A DNA stretch of 64,000 nucleotides from Silurus meridionalis (GCF_014805685.1 NC_060900.1:1348601-1412600), one strand, 5' to 3'. Positions 11,867-23,869 are shown, counted from the first letter of the stretch. Program-made: numbers and translations. The notes: generated by a model not told the origin, from the letters alone.

Positions 11867-12195
11867 AACCCAACACTTATCTACTAAAGACCAATTTCAC
11901 CAGGAGAAAAAACAACTATAAATAAATTAACTCAGAGGTCGTCTTACTTATTATCTCAAAGTTTTACTACTGAACCCATGATACAGTAACTCAAACTTTT
12001 TCATATAATAATGAGAGAAAATTAAGAAAAACAAAGAAGAAATATTAAGAAATTCAGTAATGTGATTTGTTAATACTTTCTCTGAAAATGGTGTTTATAA
12101 ATTGTGTATTTATTATTAAGAATCAGAATAATATTGTTTATTAAAGACTCTTTCTGGTGCACAGATTCATTAGACTTTAAATAAATGTGATGTTT
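11430..12195. other. 5' flank of MHC II beta-1
   Basis: AT-rich non-coding DNA with an (ATT)n run at about 11835-11864. Nothing else recognised. Confidence 0.5.
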
Positions 12196-12201
12196 CAGGT
12201 A

Positions 12202-12239
12202 GTAACTGATGACGCAGGATCTCTGCAGCGTGTGATTGG
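12202..12239 (+). promoter_or_regulatory. MHC class II X/Y promoter of beta-1
   Basis: GTAACTGATGACGCAG (12202-12217) fits an X1-X2 box with a CRE-like TGACGCA. ATTGG at 12235-12239 is the Y box, about 18 bases on. The beta-2 promoter (27888-27929) has the same order and spacing. A 52-base GT repeat separates this module from the start codon region. Confidence 0.8.
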
Positions 12240-12258
12240 TCAGTTTTATACACTGAGT

Positions 12259-12260
<2 letters not shown>

Positions 12261-12312
<52 letters not shown>
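12261..12312. repeat. (GT)n microsatellite in beta-1 core promoter / 5' UTR
   Basis: About 26 GT units between the Y box and the first ATG of beta-1. Beta-2 has no such repeat here. Confidence 0.97.
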
Positions 12313-12314
<2 letters not shown>

Positions 12315-12354
12315 GGAGACAGCACACTGACTTCTCTCAGTCTCACAGTCACAC

Positions 12355-14427
12355 ATGATGGGGAAACTGTGGATTTGTCTCCTGATGGAATTACTTTCAT
12401 GTTGGACACAATAAGTAGGTTGTTTTATTGTTATTTATTTGTTACTGTGTTGTTGTTTTATTGTTATCTGAGTAAATGAAGTATAATGTAATGTGAGGGG
12501 AACCCCGGGTTTACTGGTGAAGTGAAAATAAACTAAACTAAATCACTCTGATGTGTTTACTGTAATGAAGTTTCTTGATTTGACTGTTTCAGATGGATAT
12601 TACCATGAGAGGAGATCACAGTGCATTTACAGCTCCAGAGATTTAAGTGATATGGTTCTCATTGATGATTACATTTTCAACAAGATTAAGTGGATATGGT
12701 TTAACAGTACAGTGGGGAAGTTTCAGGGCTACAATGAGCATGGCATTTATAATGCAAAGTTATGGAACAATGACACAGCATACTTGGCAGGAGAGCGAGC
12801 TGCTGTGGAAAACTTCTGTAAACACAATGCACAGATCTACGACACAGCTATAATTGATAAATCCGGTAAAGCATATTTTTTCTTTTTAAATAACTGATTA
12901 AAATAATTTAATTACAGTATCTGAAATATAAACCTATTATTATTAACACATATAAACATGTTATATCTCTGGCACTGTGGTTATTCCTGCAGTTGCGCCT
13001 GAAGTTATGGTGACATCAGTGAAGAAGTCAGATGGATCACATCCTGCTGTGTTGATGTGCAGCGCTTACAACTTCTACCCAAAGATCATTAAAGTCACCT
13101 GGATGAGGAACGGTAAGGAGGTTAAAGGAGGTCAGACGTCCACTGAGGAGATGGCTGATGGAGACTGGTACTATCAGATCCACTCTCACCTGGAGTACAA
13201 ACCTGAATCTGGAGAGGAGATCTCCTGTGTGGTGGAACACGCCAGCTTCAAGAAACCCATGATCTATAAGTGGGGTGAGTCTGATCTTCATAATCAGATC
13301 ATCATAATCAGATCTTCATAATCAGATCATCATAATCAGTTCATCACAATTAGATCTTCATAATCAGATAATCACAATCTGATCTTCACAATCAGATCAT
13401 CATAATCAGATCTTCATAATCAGATCATCACAATCAGATCTTCACAATCAGATCATCACAGTCTGATCACAATCAGATTATCACAATCTGATCTTCACAA
13501 TCAGATCATCATAATCAGATCATCACAGTCTGATCATCACAATCAGATCATCACAATCTGATCTTCATAATTAGATCATCACAATCTGATCTTCACAATC
13601 AGATCATCATAATCAGATCATCACAGTCTGATCATCACAATCAGATTATCAAAATCTGATCTTCATAATCTGATCATCATAACCAGATCTTCATAATCAG
13701 ATCATCATAGTCAGATCATCACAATCAGATCTTCACAATCAGATCATCACAATCAGAACATCACAGTCTGATCATCACAATCAGATCATCACAATCTGAT
13801 CTTCATAATCAGATCATCAGAATCTGATCTTCACAATCAGATCATCATAATCAGATCATCACAGTCTGATCATCACAATCAGAACATCACAGTCTGATCA
13901 TCACAATCAGATCATCACAATCAGATAATCACAACCTGATCTTCATAATCAGATCATTATAATCAGATCATCATAATCTGATAATCACAGTCTGATGTAA
14001 ATATCTGAGTGATAATGTATAGTGCTGCTGTTCTGATGGTGAGTCTGATGTTATAATTGGATCTAAACCCCTGTATGTCTCAGACCCGTCCATGCCTGAA
14101 TCTGATAAGAGTAAGATCGCTATCGGAGCTTCAGGGTTGGTGTTGGGGATCATAATCTCAGCAGCTGGATTCATCTACTACAAGAAGAAACACTCAGGTG
14201 TTTTATAAGTTCATTAATAATATAAACAGCTGTTTTAAAGTTCTCAGGTGAATTATATAAATTAAATACACCAGATCTAAATGTATATGTGTGTATGAGG
14301 ACATCTGTGTATTTATTCTTAATATTACATTTGTTCAATAAGTAAATAATAAAAGTTGCTTCCTGATGTTTATCATCTGCTTGGTTTCTGATTTCTGATG
14401 ACAGGACGGATCCTGGTGCCGACATAA
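12355..14427 (+). CDS. MHC class II beta chain, gene 1 (beta-1), signal exon out of frame
   Basis: Beta partner of class II. Exons: 12355-12414 (signal), 12593-12865 (beta-1 domain), 12993-13274 (beta-2 Ig domain), 14084-14197 (connecting peptide and membrane helix), 14405-14427 (tail end, stop), plus untranslated 3' exon sequence. The beta-1 domain has cysteines SQCIYSS and NFCKHNA and an N-glycosylation site WFNSTVG. The Ig domain has LMCSAYNFYPK, VTWMRNGKEV and SCVVEHAS. The helix ends GFIYYKKKHS, tail GRILVPT. Exons 2-5 are open and phase 1 throughout. Exon 1 is one base short compared with beta-2: its frame hits TAA exactly at the donor. A weak donor at 12401 (GTTGGA) would restore frame. 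The gene is either damaged, spliced unusually, or carries a sequence error. Probably DAB-type. Confidence 0.9.
13277..13995. repeat. 14-bp minisatellite in beta-1 intron 3
   Basis: About 50 head-to-tail copies of a 14-base unit, GATCWTCAYAATCW. The unit varies mainly at CTTCATAA / CATCACAA and TCAGAT / TCTGAT. It fills nearly all of intron 3. Intron 3 of beta-2 lacks it and is only ~200 bases. Confidence 0.95.
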
Positions 14428-14433
14428 ATGCAG

Positions 14434-15030
14434 GTAGGGATGGAATTTGATGAGTTGGTTTGCATTTTGCCTATCGGATATATTTTATTTACCCATAATG
14501 CCCTCTGTTTATTTATTGTATTACTTTCCCCTGTTGCAGGTCTTTGAGGAGAGAAACACTGGAGTGTTTGCTGAAGCGGCTTCAACTGTTAAACACCTGA
14601 TTCATTCAGAAACATGTGTAATTACTGAAAAATGACTTTCACATCTGCATCTGTATAAACTTTCCCTTCATTTAAGAGCAGCTTTAAGTGAGACTTCCAT
14701 CAAACTGATGTTTAATAAGTTGATTTTAGGCTTAATAAGAACTCTTGGGTAGAAATTATTATTAGTTTATTTACAGCTTATTAAAAAACCATTCATGCAC
14801 ATGAAAAGGTAAATAAGGCATAATTTCATTATTAAATTGTTAGCGCCCCCTACAGTCTGCTGCAACCTGTATCACAATTTTTATTGAAGCTGTTTATTAT
14901 TATTTCATTATTACAGTAATCTTTAAATTCTGCTTTTGTATCATCAGAGGATTTAATTTCATTTTATTGTCAGATCTGGAGTTATTATTGATTCTGTCTG
15001 TACATTGATGCAATAAACTTTCGGTTGTAA
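14434..15030 (+). other. 3' UTR of beta-1 with poly(A) signal
   Basis: After a donor at 14434 a further exon begins at about 14541 (TTGCAG then GTCTTTGAGGAG) and carries the 3' UTR. AATAAA lies at 15012-15017. The same downstream sequence, including TAGCGCCCCCTACAG, follows beta-2 near 30930, so the UTR was part of the ancestral duplication. Confidence 0.6.
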
Positions 15031-16425
15031 AAGAAAATGGTGTAAATGGTGCATGTCAAATAAATTCACCTAAAATGATATTTACTAGTCATGTAGCTGA
15101 TAAATAAACCCAGATCATATTAGTAATTAATCCTCCTGTTACTGTGGCATTAGGAATTTAATTTAAGACTATCATAGAGAACGAGGTCCAGTTTTGGGTA
15201 AAAAATGCAAAAATAATCCATTTTTAAGAATTTATATGTGTATGAGGTGAACAGCTAAAGGTCATGTGCCATATTTACAGGCCACACTGTGACTTCCTAA
15301 TGTGATTTGATCTCACAACCTTCAGATCACTAAACTCAAATCTAAACCAGGATTCTACCCTGGAAGAGATCTAATGTCATATTTTACACAAAGTGCCTCA
15401 TAGTGAATGCGGTACACAACAGGTTTGAGTTTAGAGTCCTGCTTAAGGAAATAAAACCAATACAGATTGATATTGGTGGGATTGAAGTCCCCATACCCCA
15501 TATTCATTATTACTACTGTAAATATGTTATAATTTGAATTACTGCATCTTTTTTATCTAATGTATTATTTTGGTTTTTAAACTCGGATTGAATTTATGTT
15601 ATGGACAATTCTGCAGCAATAAAAGGTGGAGGAAGAGCAGAACCCCTAGTACATCTATACAGGTTTGTGTTTGGAAATCTTCAATCTTGTCCAATTCTGG
15701 TCAGGATGAAAGTCTAAAAAGTCAGATTTTTTCTTAATAGAAATATTAGTTTTCCACAAGCACCAGTTGTGAGAAGACTCTCTGTGTAGATCCTAGATTT
15801 CTTGGATCATGTTAATCTGGACAAGATGTGGACCATGGCTTGTGATCCGTCATCAGATGTTCAGCATCCGATTCACCAGTACATTTTATGCACTTGCAAT
15901 TATATCACCAGGTCTAATTTTAACTGTAAAACACACTGGAATAATAATAATAATAATAATAATTAGCATTATTCTGTCGTTACTGTTACTGTTTTGAATA
16001 CAATCAGAACCTTGTGATGAACATGTACAGTATAAATATAGTTAATAAATAACAGATCTTTGAGATACTGTATATGAGCTCAAACACTCGTATAAACACA
16101 GTACTGATGTACAGTAGCACATACAGAAACCTGATACCATATAAACCCTATAAAAACATCCTTATGTTACATATACATTAAAGAACGTAAGTCAACACGT
16201 ATATAACAGTTCCCTCAGAAACTACGAGATAAATTCCTCTGTAAAATCGTCTCATTATTATAAAGGATGTGTTTACAGCTGTGAAACATGCAGAAGTGTT
16301 ATTATTGTATTATTGCAGATGTTTTTACCCTCATTGCCACAAAACGTCTACATTTGTTCAGGAGTAACAGGTTATATTGGTCCTTTTACATTTTTATGTT
16401 TCAATCGTAAATTATAATTAGGATC
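15031..16425. other. Intergenic, nothing recognised
   Basis: AT-rich DNA downstream of beta-1 with an (AAT)n tract near 15941-15962. I see no exon, RNA gene or clear transposon. Confidence 0.4.
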
Positions 16426-16429
16426 CGTA

Positions 16430-16680
16430 TCAAATTGTTCTAGATTGGTTTTCCCCGGATACTGATCGTGTAATAATATTCCTTTCAGCGATTGGTTCAC
16501 ACCAATAAGATTTATATAAACACAGGGGATTTCCAGGCCGGTTTGGTTGCTGCGGTTTCGTTTTGCCAGTGTTTCAAAACTAAAGCTATTGTTTGGTGTC
16601 GCATTTGTTGCGTGCGTCTGGAGGTTTAGCGTGTAAACTGATCAATTCAGAGTGCATGTGATAGAAATTTACTTTAGCTG
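16430..16680. repeat. Diverged third copy of the MHC-flanking duplicated unit
   Basis: It shares ordered words with 20275-20470 and 33702-33900: GTAATAATATTCCT, GATTGGTTC, a GGGGATTTCCAG stretch and a GTTTCGTTTTGCCA stretch, then GTTTGGTGTCG. It is clearly homologous but much more diverged than the other two copies are from each other. Confidence 0.7.
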
Positions 16681-16829
16681 CTGCTAATAATGAAATATAT
16701 GAGCAATCAGAATCAGAATCGGAGAAATGCACCAACACACAAAAATTTTATTGAATCAAAAAGTTTTTTTAGAATTGATGTGATAGTTTTTGTCATAACG
16801 CTGTTCCTGTAATATTAAGAAGTTTTTCT

Positions 16830-17095
16830 GCTCAGGGTTGATAGTAAGATGGAGGAGCTTCACCTTGTGACTGGTTCAGACACCAATCCAATTGAGTATC
16901 TGTGGAAAGACGGCTGTTCACCAACAATCACCTCCATCTGATTTAACAAAACTTAGAACAAAATGTTTTTATTTAATGAAATTTAATGCAACAATAAAAT
17001 CAGTATTTTGCACTTTGAATATTAAATTGTGTAAATCTAAAGTAAAAATGCTACACAATGTTGAAGGGGTGAAAATTAATGCAATACGTGGACAG
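16830..17095 (+). mobile_element. Decayed Tc1-like transposon tail (probable)
   Basis: The translation near 16888 reads NPIEYLWKDG, matching the NPIE-LW motif around the catalytic Glu of Tc1 transposases. It is followed by terminal-type sequence with AATGTTGAAGGGGTGAAAAT. The rest is too decayed to bound. Confidence 0.45.
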
Positions 17096-17700
17096 ATGCG
17101 TCGTCTCATGGTTTACATTTAAACATGTTTTTATACATGTAATATAGTCGTATATAATAGAGTTAAAATTGTATGTAAATCTGGAAAGTTCTGAGCAGCA
17201 TGGTGCAGATTCATTACTGGAAGCTGATATGATTCAGCATGTTTCTGTATGTTGAACTTCTTGGTTAAACGTTACCTATCCAGCAGTGTCACTTTATTCT
17301 GAGTATAATATATGAGTATGAAGGAAAAGTCCGTTAGTATCTGTTTCTGCAACACAGTCTCACGGGAATTTGATGATGTAGTAACAAACTTTAATCTATA
17401 GATTCGTGTACATGGACACGAATTTCTCTTTTTGTGTCACTCTGCACGACTGCTTCCATCTGGCATGATCTGGAGGATTATGGGTAATGCTGGCAGAAAT
17501 ACCAAATGTAACCTTTTTTCACATTTTTGTCAGAGAATAAGGCAGAAAATATACGATAAGGATATAGAATATATTTACTGTATTTTGACTGGAAGGAACC
17601 ACTGACCATGGTTTATAATAGCGAGTAGCTACAGAATACAAAGCAGTAAAAACAAGGATAAAATCTCCTGCTTAAATGTTGAGTAATGGTTCAAACGGGA
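17096..17700. other. Intergenic, nothing recognised
   Basis: No gene, RNA or bounded repeat seen. Confidence 0.4.
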
Positions 17701-17704
17701 AAAA

Positions 17705-17886
17705 TACATTACATTTACGGCAATTGGCAGACGCCCTTATTCAGAGCGACTTACAACTGAGCAGGGGAGGGTTTTAGGGCTTTGCTCAAGGGCCCAGCAG
17801 TGGCAGCTTGGTGGTAGTGGGATTTGAACCTGTGATCTTCTGATCTAAAGCCCAATGCCTTAACCACTGAGCTACCACCTCCCCCC
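17705..17886 (-). mobile_element. tRNA-derived SINE (probable)
   Basis: It contains GGCAGACGCCCTTATTCAGA, the GGGCTTTGCTCAAGGGCCCA core and GGGATTTGAACC. The last is the reverse complement of a tRNA B-box (GGTTCAAATCCC). It ends TTAACCACTGAGCTACCACC, like the 5' half of a tRNA read backwards. This is a familiar dispersed repeat of teleosts; orientation is taken from the B-box. Confidence 0.7.
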
Positions 17887-18484
17887 ATTACAGCTTTAAT
17901 GGGATCCAGTGGCAGAGAGAAAACTTTGGCGTAGGCACCAAAAACACTTCCTATTGAAATATATCACATAGAGTGTCGTCCTCAGTGACACAAAAAGGAG
18001 GGATAATAGAGGAAAATCGATTACATTTTGTGACTGTATAATGAACTGGCGTGAGACTGGGCTGGTTTCTGTTCCATGTTCGAGATATTTCAATTCGTTT
18101 TTTTCTATTCATATTTAAATGAATGGAATGTAGGAAATAAACACAAACAGAACTGGAAAACATGCAATAAACTTCCACTTGACCACATGCCATAAAAAAT
18201 GAGGAAAAAACATTCACTGGTGCATCACACAGTCACACATAGTTTTATATGTTGTGAGAAGTTAGCTGGAGTTTAAAACGATGACTCGGCATTTACCAAA
18301 GATGCCAAGGCAGATTTATAATTCTTCAAAAATGTCATATTGGTCTTTTACCAAACTTTCTTTTATATATTTAATCTTTCATCAGTCGAGGTGTTTGTAT
18401 ATGGTTTAGTGATATGTGCAGACACAACGCTCCGTCCTGTGGTTTTACCTGTACGTTTCTATATTCCATTTCTTTTATTGATAA

Positions 18485-18720
18485 CGTGTCAGTTTTATTT
18501 GTATAGCATTTTTACAACAGCAGCTTTCATAATTCAGCCTTAAAGAAATGTAAACATTTTTGTAAAGAAATACATTTTTGATGTATCTCTAGCCAGAAGC
18601 GATGGTGGTAAAGAAAAACTCCCTGGGATGATATGAAGAAGAAGCCTTTGGCGGTAGCAGATTGAAAAGAGAACCCATGCTCATCACGGGTCACACCAGG
18701 ACACTGTGACTACAAATAAA
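18485..18720 (-). mobile_element. L2 LINE 3' UTR remnant
   Basis: TTTTATTTGTATAGCATTTT followed by AAGAAAAACTCCCTGGGATG and GAGAACCCATGCTCATC match, in order, the antisense L2 3' end at 21830-22025. Diverged and isolated. Confidence 0.7.
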
Positions 18721-18849
18721 TTCCTTTTATAATTATATATTTTATAGTCAAAGAGTGTAGTTGGGTAACCAGGAATTTATAAACAGGCGTATCAGAATGA
18801 AACCTTTTCAGCAGGAGCATAATGACTAGCAGAAGTTTAGGGAGGATGT

Positions 18850-19140
18850 AACTGGTGGTGACTTCATTAACTTGGAGGAATAGACTTTACCATTGGCCAG
18901 GTACTTCAGCAAGAGCATTGACAACATCATTGACCATCACTTCAGGCCCAATGAGAATCTGTAGATCACTGCAGAGCTGCATGCGCACACATGCAAGGAT
19001 CATCCACAGCCACTTCCAGGACAGTGGCATCACATTGTGAAGTCTTTCTGCAGGTTATTAAGATCTCACCAACTGCAGAACATCACCACTGATGACACCT
19101 GTGACAGTGATGCCTCCATTCCAGATCTGGTTTGAATGGC
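18850..19140 (+). pseudogene. Unidentified coding-like remnant
   Basis: In one forward frame I read GGDFINLEE, a stop, then TLPLARYFSKSIDNIIDHHF and RPNENL, a stop, then ITAELHARTCKDHPQPLPG. Low-complexity bias is absent and codon use looks coding-like, but there are at least two stops and no splice sites. I do not recognise the protein. It could be a processed pseudogene or an eroded transposon ORF. Confidence 0.3.
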
Positions 19141-20260
19141 AGAACAATGCCATTGATTCACTGTGTACTGTACCAATTGCATATGGCTGAAATACATAGA
19201 TAATAAAATAGATATGAAAATTCATATAAATTCAAATAAAGCCACTTTATTAATTCAGGACTTTGACACACACTAATCCATTTGATTCCCCTTTTTGTTG
19301 CGCATTAGTGAGTCATGAGTCTCAGTTCAACCCTTCATGCATGTGAGGAGTTTTTGTGTCTGGACATCAGCGTCATTTCTCTCATCCTGTGGCAAGATTA
19401 TTATTTTAGCTGGTTATGATCAGGTGTATATGTTGATGCCTCTCATCATGGCTTCTCAGCAGCTGTTTTACCCCTGGAGATATTGTGCTCCAGCTAATGT
19501 CTTTGCTTCCTTATGATGGCTCTTATTGACCTTTAGAATACCATGGAACTTATTGTTGTGCTGTATGTCTGCTATCCATGATGAAGATAATCACTGACCT
19601 GTTCGTCTTGTATAATACCAGGCACTTTATCCACATTGTTTCATTTTTTTTTCGTAGTCAATCCAGGTTCATGTTCATGCTCATCTACATACATTGGAAT
19701 TATGGGTATTTCTCAACCTGGTGTTATTTCCAGTGCTCTTTCAAGCTTTGCTCATATGCTGATTCATGGACCTACTCCAGTAAGCTGCTATGATGTCAGA
19801 GAGGAGCTTCCATGTTATGGAGAAGCAGGTTTTCTGTCAGGAGATTAAAGGTGTTGTATCTCTGATAAGATCTGTTCTGTGTAGGTCAGTCTGGGTGAAA
19901 GCTTCTTGTTAGCAGCTCGCTAATTTTTCTGCCAGGTGACGATGAAGTGCAGTTAAACTTCTTCAGAGGGTCAGATCCTGGTGCTGAGACGTGTTGGATA
20001 TCTGTCTTCATGATGATGACTGGTTGCTGTGGAGTTTGTTGTGGTCCACTTTTAGGTCCAACAATCACTTGACTTTGGTGTTGTGCAGTACCTCATTCTC
20101 TTATATTTCTCAGTCTCAAAGTGGGTCTGATGTTCTGTTTTTGACCACTTTTTCTTTGCAGCCTGGCAGCCAAAATGGTGAATCTTTTCTGGAAATATTG
20201 TCTTCATGGAGAATGTTTACTGAAATGACACCGTATTGATTCCATATTATCTTAGTGCTA
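19141..20260. other. Intergenic, nothing recognised
   Basis: No supported gene. Several open frames of 60-80 residues show no domain and no splice logic. Confidence 0.4.
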
Positions 20261-20261
20261 A

Positions 20262-21830
20262 AACTTTGTAAATAACTTTATCCAGATACAGATGATGTAA
20301 TAATATTCCTCACTTCTGATTGGTTCCCACGCTGACGCTGGGTTTAATAACAGGGACTTTCCAGTCTGGTGTTGTGGTTATGGTTTCGTTTACTTTTTGC
20401 CAATGTTTTAAAACAGGAGCCGCTGTTTGGCGTCATGTTTGGTACGAACGCTTGGAGTCACGCACACGGATCCTAAATGGCTGCACAATCATTTTATTTG
20501 AACTGTTTATGATTAAAGTGTTGCAGATATCTGATACGTACAGAACTGATTTCCTGCAATACACAAATTAATCATCAGCAACTCGCTCGCGTTTTCATAA
20601 TAACATGAACGACGTTCTTCTCGTAGTGATATTACACTTTTCTTAAATGTATGTTTGTTTGCAAATGAATATTCTGACACACGAACACACCGCAGGAATG
20701 TCCAGAGGAACATAAAAAGAGGAAATGTGTTGTTATTACACCAAAAAAAGAGGTTTAATTGCCCATAATTTTCTATAAAGGAACAAAGTTCTTCTCTTTT
20801 GAAAGTAGAAACAGAGCTTCTCAGGTGATCTTGATCTCGGCTGCTCCCCAGGCTTCTGTTCGCTTTAATCAAAGATGAAGAAGCGACTCTACATTTTTGA
20901 GGAAACTGTGAAGGTTTATTTCCTCTTTACTACAGTACGTTTGGTATGTTGTGTTTACGATGATGGTGGAGCTCTGGGGATCTTTCTGAACTGGTAATAC
21001 CAGACCCAGTTTACCACAACCAGGATCTCCAACAACTCTATTTTTAATTCACACACTTTCCTCATTGTTTGGATTTTTGTAGTCTGTTATCAGTGCACAA
21101 GACACTTCATATGATTATTCCTCCTGTATGTTCACCACTATGGAGGATTTCAATTATTTGTGTATTTTTATGTTCACATCAACCACAGAATGAGAAAAAA
21201 ATGGCTGGTTGTAGAACCTCGGTTTGTTTAATAACTTTTGCTGGGTATTTCTGTTGATAACATTGAAATGTCATTAGAATTTATATACAATGGTCCTCAT
21301 AAACATCCAGAGCAGCAGATTATAGGGGGTACTGCTTTGTTTTTGAGTGAAGTCAGAGAAGAAGACTGGTTTAAAGTGACAGGAAGAAGATGGTAACTCA
21401 AACAGAAAAGCTCACGCAAACATAAACAGGTCTGGAGAACTGGAGAAAAGACCAGACGAAACAGAATGTACAGATCTATGTGTGCATAATAGAAAGTCCA
21501 GATACAATATAAAGGGAAGTTCAGTTGTGATTATTTGTAATAGATAACGTAATAGATAATACACACACGTATATACTGCCACCTAGTGCTTTCTAATTGG
21601 GCCATGCACTTTCTGTATAAAGCTGCAATTGTTCACCAACATCTAATGCAAGAGACAAAAAAAGAGACAAAAGTATAACAAAGAATGATATTTAATATGT
21701 AGATATAACATCATTTAATAAAAAAATAAGGATTCTGCATCTGAAACACATAAAATAGTTAGCAATGTTCTGGCATTTCAGTTAATTGATAAGCACTCTA
21801 TGCCCATGAACTCAGATCTGCTTCTTTAGT
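20262..21830. repeat. Long duplicated unit, copy A
   Basis: Nearly identical to 33688-35210. Over 20275-20880 I saw only about half a dozen differences, such as GGCTGCACAATC versus GGCTGCAAAATC. Similarity drops after ~21200 but continues to AGATCTGCT near 21818. It contains no recognised gene. Copy A is interrupted at its right end by an L2 insertion. Confidence 0.92.
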
Positions 21831-22197
21831 CAAGTGAAGTTTATTTCTATTGCACTTTTCACAACAGTCTCAAAGCATCTTTACAGAATTTAACAGTGAA
21901 GGTGAATGGTGTGTGTTTATCCCTGATGAGCAGCCGTGGCGACTGTGGCAAGGAAAAACTCCCTTAGATGTAATGAGGCAGAAACCTTGAGAGGAACCAG
22001 ACTCAAAAGGGGAACCCATCCTCATTTGGGTGACATCAAGAGTGTGATCATAAATCTTTCAACAATACAGAACACTGGAGAGTGAGAACTAACATGATTA
22101 CTGGAGTATAAGATTATAAGTAAATGTTCTTTCTGCAGTCTTTGGTATAAAAGTAGGAGCTACTGAGCTCAACATTTGTGATCATCACAGATCCAGC

Positions 22198-22365
22198 ATC
22201 AGCTTCTCCATGCCAGAGCCTTTAAACACTCCAGGAGGTCCAATGTCAAACTCCACACATTCAGTGGGATCCATTTGGCACTGGTACGTCTCTAGATGGT
22301 TCAGGATGTTTGCGAGTTTGGCATCTACTTCTTTAAAGTCCATAATCTTCATGAGGTGGGACGTG
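22198..22365 (-). other. Short ORF inside the L2 3' UTR, function unknown
   Basis: Reading leftwards, an open frame of about 55 codons starts at the Met of MKIMDFKEVDAKLANILNHL and continues ETYQCQMDPTECVEFDIGPP to a double TGA near 22200. It is not low-complexity and looks protein-like. It lies between the L2 reverse transcriptase stop and the L2 tail, so it belongs to the element. I do not recognise a domain. Confidence 0.35.
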
Positions 22366-22524
22366 ACTGGAGCTGGCCAAACCTCAGGAAGCCTCGGGAT
22401 GGGGAGAGAAAGAGAAGCAGTGGAGAGGAATTAGCGTAGCTGCTGTTCATGATATTAACAGCACAAGTTGATAATGTGCATGTGATCAGATGTTCTGGAG
22501 CACAAGGTTATGATGTGATGTGTG

Positions 22525-23869
22525 TTATGTGTAGGCTTTGCTAAAAAGATATGTTTTTAATCTACACTTAAACTGGGAGAGTGTGTCTGAGCCCCGAACA
22601 CTGTCAGGAAGACTATTCCAGAGTTTAGGAGCTAAATGTGAAAATGCTCTACCACCTTTAGTGGACTTTGCTATTCTAGGAACTACTAGAAGCCCAGAGT
22701 TTTGAGATCTCAGGGAGCGTGACGGATTATAGCATGTTAGAAGACTGGAGAGAAACATGGGAGCCAAACCATTTAGTGCTTTATAAGTGAGAAGTAATAG
22801 TTTGTAGTCTATTCGAAACCTTACAGGAAGCCAATGTAGGGACGATAAGATTGGGGTTATGTGATCATATTTTCTTGACCTTGTAAGAACTCTGGCTGCT
22901 GCATTCTGAACTAACTGAAGCTTGTTTATTAATGAAGCAGGACATCCACCTAGTAACGCATTACAGTAGTCTATTCTGGAGGCCATAAACGCATGGACGA
23001 GCTTCTCTGCATCGTATATAGACAACATATTTCTTAGCTTAGAAATATTTCTAAGGTGAAAGAAGGCTGTTTTTGTAACTTGGTTGATATGATTTTTAAA
23101 AGATAAGTCGCTGTCTAAAATAACTCCCAGGTCTTTTACTGTTGAACTAGTAGTTACAGAACATCCGTCTAAATGCAGGTTGAGATGCTGGAGCTTCTGT
23201 ATACTAGTTTTTGGGCGGATGAGCAAAAAAAGTCTTATCAGAATTTAAAAGTAGAAAGTTATGAGTCATCCAATCTCTTATTTCCTTAACACACTCAGTT
23301 ATCCGGGTTAATTGAGCTGTATCGCCTGGTTTAGATGAGATATATAGCTGAGTATCATCAGCATAACAATGGAAGCTAATTCCATGCCTTCTAATAATAT
23401 TTCCTAACGGAAGCATGTATATCGTGAAGAGCAGGGGTCCTAGAACTGAACCTTGTGGCACGCCATAGTTCACTAGCATTAGCCTGAATAGCTCTCCATT
23501 TAAATCTACGAAATGGTAACGATCAGACAGGTAGGATTTAAACCAGCTTAATGCCTGTCCCTGAGTGCCGATGTAATTCTGTAAGAAATCTAGGAGAAGA
23601 TCATGATCTATAGTGTCACATGCAGCTCTAAGATCTAGCAAAACTAACAGCGAGATGAAGCCTTGGTCTGAAGCTAAAAACAGGTCATTAGTGATTTTAA
23701 CTAGGGCAGTTTCTGTGCTATGATGGGGCCTAAAACCTGACTGAAACTCCTCAAAGATATTGTTCCCTTGCAAGTGGGAACATAACCGGGCAGCGACAAT
23801 CTTTTCTAAAATCTTAGACATAAATGGCAGATTTGAATCTTTACCTAAAAATATTATAAAATTTCTCAA
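22525..23869 (-). pseudogene. L2 reverse transcriptase, one frameshift
   Basis: The first segment (23869 down to 23204) has RT motifs in order: [57 protein letters not shown] and the active site CYADDTQLY, which is intact. After LLLNSDKT the frame shifts near 23215. The second segment (23226 to 22525) carries the C-terminal L2 domain (DLGVILDSDLSF, ASRIDYCNALLGGCP, LHWLPV, LWNSLP) and stops at 22525. The endonuclease half is missing. Upstream, 23870-24090 is not clearly L2. It is the least decayed LINE in the window. Confidence 0.93.

Noticed and set aside
13277..13995. Possible CRISPR-like array
   Set aside because: Units are 14 bases, contiguous and without spacers; it is a eukaryotic intronic minisatellite.
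17705..17886. A genuine tRNA gene
   Set aside because: Only a B-box-like half and a tRNA-like end are present within a longer dispersed repeat; no cloverleaf can be drawn.
22525..23869. Functional L2 retrotransposon
   Set aside because: The active site is intact, but there is a frameshift near 23215 and the endonuclease region is absent.
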